DNA of 64,000 nucleotides, taken from positions 682,001-746,000 of the forward strand of contig CAJIZG010000001.1 of NCBI GenBank assembly GCA_905181865.1, read 5' to 3'. Below, piece by piece: positions 56,474 to 64,000 of this stretch. Position numbers and translations under genes: made by a program. Each line of letters begins with the position of its first letter. Position 1 is the first letter of the stretch. The notes under the pieces were generated by a model. It saw nothing but the letters and a program-made list of their open reading frames with translations, made no database searches and was not told the origin of the DNA. Source of the stretch: Urechidicola croceus. Lineage in GTDB: Bacteria; Bacteroidota; Bacteroidia; Flavobacteriales; Flavobacteriaceae.

Positions 56474-58153
56474 ATGAAAAAATATTTTTTACTCACATTG
56501 ACAGCCTTATTTTTAGTGCATTCACTGGCAGTATCGCAAAACAAGGAAAAAAAAGTTCTCACTCTTATTGAACCAAACAAGGATATTCCCAAAGAAGTGA
56601 TAAAATCAAGCCGGGAACACAGAGAACGTCTTTTAGCGGATCCATATCGGCCAGCATATCATTTTTGTGTTCCGGAAGACAACGGAAATCCTGCTGACCC
56701 AAATGGTGCATTTTACCACAACGGACGATACCATTTGATGTATCTATATAAACGTACCGGGTCAGGATTCTCCTGGGGGCATGTTTCCAGTAAGGATTTG
56801 TTACACTGGAGGCATCATCCTGATACTTTGGTTCCGGGCAATGGTGATGAAGGTGTTTTTAGTGGAGGAGCCTTTGTTGATGATGACGGATCTGCTTTTT
56901 TATCCTATTGGATGCTTTGGGGAGCAAAAGGTATTGGCCTTGCAAAAAATAGAGATAACAATTATGACCAATGGGAAAAAATTGGAAGTAATCCGGTTAT
57001 AAAATCCACTGAATGGGGGATAACAGAAACGAAAGATGTATCGGGCAATAATCTTTATTATGGCTCGGCAGACCCTTCCAATATCTGGAAAAAGGACGGG
57101 AAATACTATATGCTTACCGGTAATTTATTGGTATTAAGAAAATACGGCTCGCGTGGAAAGGGATTGCCGGCAAACAGGGACAAACCCGAACTACCTAAAG
57201 ATTCTATTAATTACCAGGGAGATTGGCTTGATTTGTTTGTTTCGAAAGATTTAGAAAAATGGGATTATATGCATCGGTTTTATGAGTCTGACAGAAAATG
57301 GACTAGTAAAACGGAAGATAACATGTGCCCAAGTTTTTTCCCATTACCGCTTACCCCGGATGGAGGAAAACCAAGCGATAAGCACCTAATGCTTTTTATA
57401 AGCCATAATATGGGTTGTCAGTATTATATAGGCGACTACAAAAGTGATACGTTTATTCCTGAAGTACATGGACGCATGACATGGAATGATAAATCCTATT
57501 TTGCTCCTGAAGCTCTTGTTGATGACAAAGGCAGACAAATTATGTGGTCGTGGATTTTTGATGATCGTCCCGACGAACTTAAAGAATATAATGGGTGGAC
57601 CGGAACATACGGGCTTCCCCGGTCATTATGGCTTGGAGAGGACGGTACTCTAAGAATGAGACCGGTGAAGGAGTTGGAAGCACTGAGAATGAATAAAAAA
57701 GTAGTGTCTAATGTAAAGATTACTGCAGGGGAAGAAGTTAAACTGAATGCACTGGGCAATGAATTGATGGAACTGGAGATTACCGTGCAACCCAATGAAT
57801 CGGATCAGTTTGGGGTAAAAGTATGTGCGTCGGAAGATGGACGAGAAGAAACGGTAATTTATTATGATCGGAAGGATAAAAAATTAAAGGTGGACACTCG
57901 GAAATCGGGCTTAGAATTTGGTAAAAAAATTATTGAAGAAGCACCATTCGAACTTAAAAAAGGTGAACCTCTGGTATTAAGGGTTTATGTAGACAAATCA
58001 ATTGTTGAGGTCTATGCAAATAACAGGCAGGCAATAGCCCGAAGAATTTATCCTACGCTTGGAGGAAAGGGTATATCTGTATTTTCGAATGGTGGTAATG
58101 TGGAAATTAAAACCATAAAGGGATGGGAAATAATGCCTTCGAACCCTTACTAG
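56474..58153 (+). CDS. Secreted glycoside hydrolase family 32 protein, atypical active site
   Basis: A 559-residue exported protein (signal MKKYFLLTLTALFLVHSLAVSQ). The five-bladed propeller of GH32 is visible: DPNGAFYHNGRYHLMY with the nucleophile Asp, SGGAFVDDDGS, SADPSNIWKKDGKYY, and a C-terminal beta-sandwich (VLRVYVDKSIVEVYANNRQA). GH32 enzymes cut fructans or sucrose. Two canonical motifs are altered: RDP reads ADP, and the acid/base motif EC reads MC (EDNMCPSFFPL), so activity and substrate are uncertain. The gene is richer in GC than its surroundings, suggesting transfer. Confidence 0.85.
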   Translation: MKKYFLLTLTALFLVHSLAVSQNKEKKVLTLIEPNKDIPKEVIKSSREHRERLLADPYRPAYHFCVPEDNGNPADPNGAFYHNGRYHLMYLYKRTGSGFSWGHVSSKDLLHWRHHPDTLVPGNGDEGVFSGGAFVDDDGSAFLSYWMLWGAKGIGLAKNRDNNYDQWEKIGSNPVIKSTEWGITETKDVSGNNLYYGSADPSNIWKKDGKYYMLTGNLLVLRKYGSRGKGLPANRDKPELPKDSINYQGDWLDLFVSKDLEKWDYMHRFYESDRKWTSKTEDNMCPSFFPLPLTPDGGKPSDKHLMLFISHNMGCQYYIGDYKSDTFIPEVHGRMTWNDKSYFAPEALVDDKGRQIMWSWIFDDRPDELKEYNGWTGTYGLPRSLWLGEDGTLRMRPVKELEALRMNKKVVSNVKITAGEEVKLNALGNELMELEITVQPNESDQFGVKVCASEDGREETVIYYDRKDKKLKVDTRKSGLEFGKKIIEEAPFELKKGEPLVLRVYVDKSIVEVYANNRQAIARRIYPTLGGKGISVFSNGGNVEIKTIKGWEIMPSNPY

Positions 58154-58178
58154 AAAAAATCAAGTATGAGTCACTAAT

Positions 58179-58224
58179 GCGCCTCTCACACCAACCTATG
58201 TAAGGGTCTGGTATATGGCGGTTC
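58179..58224 (-). mobile_element. Possible group II intron-like remnant
   Basis: On minus, GAACCGCCATATACC and GGTTGGTGTGAGAGGCGC resemble, from memory, the structured segment GTACGGTGGTGTGAGAGG next to group II intron reverse-transcriptase genes. Only about 46 bp survive and no reverse transcriptase is present. Confidence 0.3.
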
Positions 58225-58267
58225 ACCAAATTGAAATTTGTATATTCTGAATTTAATCTACCAAAGG

Positions 58268-58313
58268 TTTGTTCCCTTTTTACTAATTTAGTTGCTTAAC
58301 CACGCAACTAATC
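58268..58313 (+). repeat. 3' accessory-gene repeat, copy R1
   Basis: TTTGTTCCCTTTTTACTAAT, then a perfect hairpin TTAGTTGC-TTAACCAC-GCAACTAA. It lies 115 bp after the GH32 stop. Related copies are R2 (60081) and R3 (61314). Confidence 0.75.
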
Positions 58314-58354
58314 CTATACCAATCGCTGTGTGAAAAAACATAAAAAAATGTAGT

Positions 58355-59527
58355 ATGAAGTTATTGAAATGGATTACAATAGGAAGTGTTTTATTGATTG
58401 GAATATATGCAATCGCTGTCTTTATTGTCCCTGATAAAATAGAAGAGGCAGAAAATAGCACATTGGCTCTTCCTCCTTATACTGTTTCGGAGGAAGCTCA
58501 AAGTCTGTATAATTCTTTAGATTTCATAGGTGATCTTCATTGTGATGCCTTGCTTTGGAGCCGTGACTTGACAAAAAAGAGTGATGTTGGGCATGTTGAT
58601 TTCCCAAGAATGCAAGAGGCGAATATGGCGTTGCAAGCATTCACAATTGTCACAAAATCACCAACCGGGCAAAATTTCTCCAAGAACAGTGGCGAGTCAT
58701 TTGATAATATCACTATGTTAAGCATCGTTCAAGGCAGACCAATATCAAATTGGTTTAACTTAGTAGATCGAGCAGTTTATCAAAGCAGAAAATTGCACAA
58801 GCAGGCTTCCATGTTCAATGATAAATTTATTGTTGTAAAGTCAAAATCAGATTTTGAATTATTATTGAGTAAAAGAAAAAAAGATAAGCAAATTGTTGGA
58901 GGGTTTTTAGGGATTGAAGGAGCACATTGCCTGGAAGGTGATATTAAAAACCTCGATAGATTGTATGAAGAAGGTGTTCGCATGCTAGGGCCTATGCATT
59001 TTTTTGATAATGAATTAGGAGGTTCTGCACATGGTGAGTCTGATGAAGGATTAACCGAATTCGGGAAGCAAGTTATCAAAAGAATGAATCAACTTGGAAT
59101 CATTATTGATATCTCCCATGCTTCTCCCCAGCTGGTCGATGATATTCTAGAAATCTCAACATATCCGATTTTAACTTCTCATACTGGTGTGAAAGGAACC
59201 ATGGATAATGCACGAAATCTATCGAACAATCATATTATTAGCATCGCAGAAGGCGGGGGCTTGATTGGTGTAGCTTATTTTAAAGGTGCGGTGTCAGTTC
59301 CAATAATTCCCGGTATTGTTGAAGCAATGAAGTACATTAAAGCGATAGTTGGAGTGCAATATATTGCTCTGGGTTCTGACTATGATGGGAGTATAAAAGC
59401 TCCGTTTGATATAACAGGTTTACCTCTCTTGGTTGAAGAAATGATAAAGCAAGGGTTTTCAAAATTTGAAATCGAAGCAATCATGGGAGGAAATATGAAA
59501 CGATTTATGCTGAAAAATTTAAGGTGA
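58355..59527 (+). CDS. Membrane dipeptidase (peptidase M19)
   Basis: A 390-residue protein with an N-terminal membrane anchor (WITIGSVLLIGIYAIAVFIV) and an M19 zinc dipeptidase domain. Metal-site motifs are IGDLHCDALLW (HxD), GGFLGIEGAHCL (bridging Glu), IDISHASPQ and ILTSHTG, with IALGSDYDGS near the end. The family hydrolyses dipeptides, including D-amino-acid dipeptides. It is a single gene between repeats R1 and R2. Confidence 0.93.
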   Translation: MKLLKWITIGSVLLIGIYAIAVFIVPDKIEEAENSTLALPPYTVSEEAQSLYNSLDFIGDLHCDALLWSRDLTKKSDVGHVDFPRMQEANMALQAFTIVTKSPTGQNFSKNSGESFDNITMLSIVQGRPISNWFNLVDRAVYQSRKLHKQASMFNDKFIVVKSKSDFELLLSKRKKDKQIVGGFLGIEGAHCLEGDIKNLDRLYEEGVRMLGPMHFFDNELGGSAHGESDEGLTEFGKQVIKRMNQLGIIIDISHASPQLVDDILEISTYPILTSHTGVKGTMDNARNLSNNHIISIAEGGGLIGVAYFKGAVSVPIIPGIVEAMKYIKAIVGVQYIALGSDYDGSIKAPFDITGLPLLVEEMIKQGFSKFEIEAIMGGNMKRFMLKNLR

Positions 59528-60791
59528 TAATTTAATTTCCTTAACTAATGTGCATGACAAAGAGGGAATGCAGATACTTAGAGTTGGCAATTAGCCAATA
59601 GTATATTCTTATAATTATTGGATTGTACTGTTTTAAAGAATATCAAGACTTTATTAGAAAGTGATTTTTTTTAGTTACATATATATTTGAAATCCAATAG
59701 TATATCTACTAATATTTAGAAATATACGAAGCTAGATGGATGGAAAACTTAGTACAAAAGTAGGAAGGCTATTTCTTTAACACGGCCTTTCCAATTTTAA
59801 CAGAATTATTTGAAAAAAGTTGTAATACGAACTGAAATAAAACCCTTTGACTATGGATAACTTAGAAATTATCAAAAGGATATTAGCGCTCTTAAAACCT
59901 CAAAAGTATACAGAAAAGAAGAAGTATATTGGCATTTAGAGTGGGAAAAAGAGCTTAAATCTATTTATGAATTGATTAATAAAGAATTAGAAAAGTAATA
60001 AATAACAAAAGACTAATAGGCGTATATAATTAATTGCTTGTTCTTTGCATACATGAAAAATCTTGCATATTTTGCTCTGATTTGTTTCCTTTTACTAATG
60101 TAATTACTCAACCACGTAACGAACTATGCACAGCAACTTACCCGTAATTATGAAACGTCCTGAAATATATAGACAAATACTTGTAATTCACACTTCCTAT
60201 AAATCCTTATAAGCTTGCCTTTCTGATTCCTATGATTTAAAGATTATTTGGGATGAAATTATAATGATTTAGGTCGTGAAATTTCAACACCAGAGAAACG
60301 CGTCCATACAACTTTTTTGATGACCCTAAGAATAAGATGCAAAGACTCACCTAAACCCAACCCAATACTTAATAAAAAATTACGCATGACAGGTGTTTAT
60401 AAAAGCAATATTAACCTTATAAGTATCTCATTTTCGATCTTTCACAGTTTTGAAAAAGTGTATCTTTTAGTAAGAGCCTTTAGTTTTTTATAATATTCCA
60501 GAAACTATAATAAAAAATTATTGCATCTAAAAAAAAACAAGTTCAACACCTTCTTATAGTTAATGCGGGTTTAGTTCTTACTCAAAGTTTTTCCTATATT
60601 TACTGGGGCACCAAATCTTGTTGATTTGGCTTAGTCACAAACAAAGAAATAAAACCAAACAAAAGCTCTGGCTTAGTCCGTGGCCGAAAATCTATCGATT
60701 TCCAAAACCCGTACTAATCATAGTAAAATACGCTGTGAGTATTCCAAGAAAGCCAGTACCGATGAAAAAAAATCACTAATTCTCAAATAAT
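59528..60791. other. Long gene-poor spacer with a possible gene remnant
   Basis: 1.26 kb without an intact gene. At 59853-59998 one frame reads MDNLEIIKRILALLK and the next continues TSKVYRKEEVYWHLEWEKEL then KSIYELINKELEK-stop, which could be a frameshifted small protein of about 48 residues. Repeat R2 follows at 60081. A small hairpin CCAAATC-TTGTT-GATTTGG is at 60609-60627. Confidence 0.4.
60081..60124 (+). repeat. 3' accessory-gene repeat, copy R2
   Basis: TTTGTTTCCTTTTACTAATG then TAATTACTCAACCACGTAAC. It aligns with R1 over its full length, with an imperfect stem. Confidence 0.7.
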
Positions 60792-61220
60792 ATGTTTCAG
60801 AAAATTATACAGACAAACAATTCCAAAACTACAATCATCATCCGCCTAATCGTTGGCAGCGTGTTTCTCTCAGAAGGCATTCAAAAATTCTTACTTCCTG
60901 CTATACGGGGCGCAGGCAGATTTGAAAAAATCGGATTACCTTCTCCTGAATTTTTAGGCTTTTTTGTAGGTTCTTTTGAAATCCTCTGCGGAGTTTTAAT
61001 CTTAATCGGACTTCTCACGCGCTTGGCAAGTATTCCGACTTTAGTAATAATGCTTATTGCCATAGCTACTACAAAAATGGAGGTTTTAGCGTATGACGGA
61101 TTTTGGCAAATGATGCATGGAATCAGAACGGATTGGGCAATGCTTCTCGGTAGTTTGTTCTTGATTTTAAAAGGTGGTGGGAAATGGTCTATTGATACAA
61201 TGTTCATGAAGAATAAATAA
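60792..61220 (+). CDS. DoxX-family membrane protein
   Basis: A 142-residue protein with four membrane helices: IIIRLIVGSVFLSEGIQKFL, FLGFFVGSFEILCGVLIL, LASIPTLVIMLIAIATTK and WAMLLGSLFLILKGGG. The EGIQKF..P.....RFEKIGLP motif is typical of DoxX/DoxD-like proteins, which are linked to redox or quinone chemistry. It sits alone between repeats R2 and R3. Confidence 0.88.
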   Translation: MFQKIIQTNNSKTTIIIRLIVGSVFLSEGIQKFLLPAIRGAGRFEKIGLPSPEFLGFFVGSFEILCGVLILIGLLTRLASIPTLVIMLIAIATTKMEVLAYDGFWQMMHGIRTDWAMLLGSLFLILKGGGKWSIDTMFMKNK

Positions 61221-61313
61221 AGTAGTCATACTGTTCTTCAAATTAAGAAGTATATCGTTTATTATAAGATATAGCCTCCTTTCAAAAATTCCGATGGCAT
61301 CTTCTAGCTGTAA

Positions 61314-61353
61314 TTTGTTCGCTACATTAATTGCTTAAAACACGCTACAAACC
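61314..61353 (+). repeat. 3' accessory-gene repeat, copy R3
   Basis: TTTGTTCGCTACATTAATTG then CTTAAAACACGCTACAAACC. It lies 94 bp after the DoxX stop; the 5' part is shorter than in R1 and R2. Confidence 0.65.
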
Positions 61354-61514
61354 ATAAGGGAATGCGCTAAATTTAATAGTAGATTTTATTCTGAAGTCCA
61401 CCACAATAATTTAATTCTATTCAACAAATATTGAAACTATTGAGTTATTAGATTTTAAGAAAAAATTAAAGGAACAATCGAAGCTAACATTAAAAACCAA
61501 TGCTGACACACCAG

Positions 61515-61907
61515 CTATTCTAAATCATTCTTAGCTTGTGTAACGTCATGAAATGAGGGCGAATTCTCGGTAATTCTGCCCGCACCCTTTTTATTAATTT
61601 TGAATATAACATCCTTTGTTGTGGTAAATAACAGCACAGATGAAAAAGACGTTCTGAGATGTGATTTCAAGAACACAAAAGCCTCTTCTAATGTAAGCTC
61701 GTCTTCCTTATCCTCAGTCTCTCTAGATTTGTAGCGCAACTTCACTAAGACCAGAAAGCCATCTTCGGAATATACGGGTCTGACAAATATATTTTTCAAG
61801 TTAGGCTTACCAATGGTCTTTGCCATAGTTAATTTGGCAAAGCGGCCTTCTTGGACACTTTCTTTTACTTGCTTCCAGAAAAGAACAAACACATCTTGGT
61901 ACGGCAT
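61515..61907 (-). CDS. Conserved protein, possibly N-terminal piece of a methyltransferase
   Basis: A 130-residue protein beginning MPYQDVFVLFWKQVKESVQE and containing FAKLTMAKTIGKPNLKNIFV and LLFTTTKDVIFKINKKGAG. I recall this as the N-terminal region of larger Bacteroidota SAM-dependent methyltransferases. No methyltransferase domain follows, so it may be truncated by rearrangement. Codon structure is intact and it could still be expressed. 61908-62391 holds no other gene. Confidence 0.5.
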   Translation of the reverse strand: MPYQDVFVLFWKQVKESVQEGRFAKLTMAKTIGKPNLKNIFVRPVYSEDGFLVLVKLRYKSRETEDKEDELTLEEAFVFLKSHLRTSFSSVLLFTTTKDVIFKINKKGAGRITENSPSFHDVTQAKNDLE

Positions 61908-62391
61908 GAACTAAAGATTGATGATGAGGTATTTTGATGTTTCAAAAGTAACACTAATAATTTAACAAATCTAAACAAAATTGAGCCATGAAACGGAAGG
62001 ATATAAGTATAACAGCGGAGAAATAAGTAGCACGAAAACCTAAAAACATAAATTCTAACTAGATCGAGAAATATTTCAGACGTCTCCAATGAATAAGGAT
62101 TGAGAGTTGAAACAGTCAGATTTTAGCACCAATATGAAAAGTTATTAAAATACAACGCCTCATAAAATTTATGCTTAAATTTGAACTAGAACGAACAGAC
62201 AAATATTCTAACAAATCGATTTGCTATAACCGAAAAATCCCCGATTTTCCAATCTCAAATCGTATAAAACACCTTAAAGTACAATTGTATTTTCAGAAGG
62301 TAAGTAATCTGTAAAAATATTTAAAAATTAAACCATATGAGTTGGATGCGTTGTAAATTCGATCAAAGCCAACTTCAAAATAAATAAAGCA

Positions 62392-63201
62392 ATGAATAGA
62401 CAATTTAATAAGACTAGTAGGCGAGTGAATTTAGAAACAGTGCTGCTACTTTGTCTGTCTCTTTTTCCTTTCTTGGGCATGGCCCAAAGACCCGCTCAGC
62501 CGCCAATATCAACTGAAATATATTCACCCGAGAAACTTGGCTATAAGCTGGTTTGGGAAGATAATTTTGACGGTAATGCACTGGATACTACCAAATGGAA
62601 AGTTCGTGGAATAGGCCCCAGGGCTATTGCTTATGTATCTGAGGAAGCGGTGAAAGTTGAAGATGGATACCTTAAACTATTTGCCTTGAAGCAAGGAGAT
62701 TCATTGCTTGGAAGTGCCGTAGGCACGCAGGATCGTTTTATGCCAAAATATGGCTATTTTGAATGTCATGCGCAACTGCAGAAATCGCAAGGTGTTTGGG
62801 CTGCATTTTGGCTACAGTCAAAAAAAATTACTCAAGGTGAAGACCCCGCGATATATGGAGCAGAAATTGACGTCATGGAGTTTTTTAAAAAGCTAGGGGA
62901 CGATATTATATCGCACAATGTTCATTGGGCTTATGGACCAAATCAGCAAACGACACGAGGTATGCAAAGCTATCTGGAGGGAGTAAGCGAAGGCTTTCAC
63001 ACTTTCAGTATGGAATGGATGCCAAACAAATATATCTTTTATATTGATGGATATAAGTTTTATGAAGTAACTGATGGTATATCAAATATTAAAGAATACA
63101 TGATTCTGAGTATGGAATACCCAGGCAATAAAAAAGATATTAAAAAGGCCGTGTTTCCAGCTGTGTTTATAGTGGATTATATAAAGGTTTATCAGAAATA
63201 G
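62392..63201 (+). CDS. Secreted glycoside hydrolase family 16 protein
   Basis: A 269-residue exported protein; the signal peptide ends near PFLGMAQ after a basic N-terminus. The GH16 beta-sandwich shows YKLVWEDNFDGNALDTTKWK, KYGYFECHAQLQKSQGVWAA and the catalytic EIDVME (ExDxxE), then FHTFSMEWMPNKYIFYIDG and FIVDYIKVYQK at the end. GH16 enzymes cut beta-glucans, agars, carrageenans or porphyran; substrate cannot be read here. No SusC/SusD partners are in view. Confidence 0.93.
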   Translation: MNRQFNKTSRRVNLETVLLLCLSLFPFLGMAQRPAQPPISTEIYSPEKLGYKLVWEDNFDGNALDTTKWKVRGIGPRAIAYVSEEAVKVEDGYLKLFALKQGDSLLGSAVGTQDRFMPKYGYFECHAQLQKSQGVWAAFWLQSKKITQGEDPAIYGAEIDVMEFFKKLGDDIISHNVHWAYGPNQQTTRGMQSYLEGVSEGFHTFSMEWMPNKYIFYIDGYKFYEVTDGISNIKEYMILSMEYPGNKKDIKKAVFPAVFIVDYIKVYQK

Positions 63202-63860
63202 GATCCGTATTGCTACTTGATGGAATGCCACGAGGTGATAATCTTTTCTGAAATTGCATATGTGCCTTTTTAAATTGCACATGGGCTTTTGGAAAACGTA
63301 AAGGCAACTACAAAAATAGTAGTAAAATTATATCTTGAAATAAGATTACATTTTTCTTTATACTTCAAAACGCCTCATGTGGTATATGAAAATACCACTA
63401 AATTTAATTTTAACCTGTAGCCATATTTTAGGATGAGACATGCTGATTTGAGCTGTATGTTGCGCCAAAAACCATAAATTGCATACAGTAACTTTCCATA
63501 TACAAAACCATTTTAAACCATTAAACTGATCACTATCAATCGTTTAATCAATGAGAATAAATTAACTAATATTCATCATAATTAATTAGAAATAGATACG
63601 CTCTAATTACATTTAACTCATTCCATTTGTTAAAATTAGTTAAATACCATAAAACTTTTTTAAAAAAAGTTTTATGTTCAAAACAAGTTCCTAGCAAACA
63701 CAGTTAACCATGCACGAACACGCAGTAAGCAATTTAAAACGAACCCGAAATAACTTACTTTGAAAATGCTCTAATCATAAATGCAACATAATATTATTTC
63801 TGTTTATTTTCTTATTAAAATAGACTATCTTTATAGAAATTGCAGAAAATAATATTATTC
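63202..63860. other. Gene-free spacer
   Basis: About 660 bp of AT-rich DNA. The only structure seen is a hairpin GTGGTAT-ATGAAA-ATACCAC at 63379-63398. A TATCTTTA element at 63826-63833 may serve the next gene. Confidence 0.5.
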
Positions 63861-64000
63861 TTGAAAATAAATCCCGCACATTTTAATGTTATTATTATTG
63901 GTGGTGGTTTAGCGGGTTTATCATCGGCCATCCACTTGTCAAAGGAAAATATTAGGGTATTGGTTATTGAAAAGAATGTCTACCCAAAACATAAAGTTTG
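63861..64000 (+). CDS. FAD-dependent oxidoreductase (3' end outside window)
   Basis: The frame starts at a TTG (no ATG in range) and reads KINPAHFNVIIIGGGLAGLS then SAIHLSKENIRVLVIEKNVY and PKHKVC. This is the N-terminal FAD-binding GxGxxG motif followed by an acidic strand end and the PKHKVC segment of geranylgeranyl-reductase-like flavoproteins. The start codon is uncertain and the rest lies beyond the window. Confidence 0.75.
   Translation, partial: MKINPAHFNVIIIGGGLAGLSSAIHLSKENIRVLVIEKNVYPKHKV

Noticed and set aside
58268-61353. Classical integron attC sites
   Set aside because: The three repeats have hairpins and a cassette-like layout, but lack the GTTRRRY core and no integrase is in view.

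Overview
The window looks like a chromosome segment of a marine-type Flavobacteriaceae bacterium (Bacteroidota). It is AT-rich, and many genes carry the Bacteroidota -7 element TAnnTTTG (TATTTTTG, TATATTTG, TATCTTTG) instead of a sigma70 -10 box. Family markers include fused GatB-AspRS, fused HPRT-adenylate kinase, fused SecDF, fused CcsBA, the trpEGDCFBA operon, and a LysM lipoprotein next to guaA. All calls come from reading the sequence and the ORF track; no database search was run.

Layout. 1-7.7 kb: end of a TlpA-like thioredoxin, a large TPR protein with an outer-membrane barrel partner, a decayed CDGSH gene, small membrane or secreted proteins, and a membrane-anchored LytTR regulator. 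7.7-14.7 kb (minus): the complete trp operon with a classical attenuator (15-residue leader peptide with tandem Trp, terminator, canonical promoter). Its four loose intergenic gaps, and trpF itself, contain palindromic REP-like repeats. 14.8-21 kb (minus): gatC-gatA-gatB/aspS for tRNA-dependent amidation, then trxB; tRNA-Pro(TGG) follows on plus. 21.4-23.8 kb: a decaying island holding a truncated-globin remnant, an intact azurin lipoprotein, a nonsense-mutated methyltransferase, a Crp/Fnr tail and a broken ISAon1-type element. 23.8-29.7 kb: udk-divIC and mutA-mutB, split by an antisense, heavily mutated second trpB. 29.7-49.4 kb: mostly housekeeping genes (CBM48 protein, aldo/keto reductase, YdcF, CcsBA, LysM lipoprotein, guaA, gyrB, mdh, secDF, hpt-adk, obg). 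49.5-55.6 kb: lipoprotein, TPR pseudogene, BlaR1/BlaI-like pair with two operator palindromes, DUF456 protein, lysS. 55.6-64 kb: a sparse accessory region with an antitoxin pseudogene, GH32, M19 dipeptidase, DoxX, a truncated ORF and GH16, and long gene-poor spacers. Three copies of a roughly 45-bp repeat each follow one accessory gene. The window ends inside an FAD-dependent oxidoreductase.

How it works together. The trp operon probably senses charged tRNA-Trp by leader-peptide stalling. GatCAB and a possibly nondiscriminating AspRS would form an Asp-tRNA(Asn) transamidation route on shared polypeptides. MutAB interconverts succinyl-CoA and methylmalonyl-CoA. GH16 and GH32 suggest use of marine glycans. 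I found no CRISPR array, prophage or complete defence system. The most unusual signals are the trp attenuator, the repeat-derived insertion in trpF, the cassette-like 3' repeats, a candidate small RNA near 35.85 kb, and the number of recognisable recent pseudogenes.
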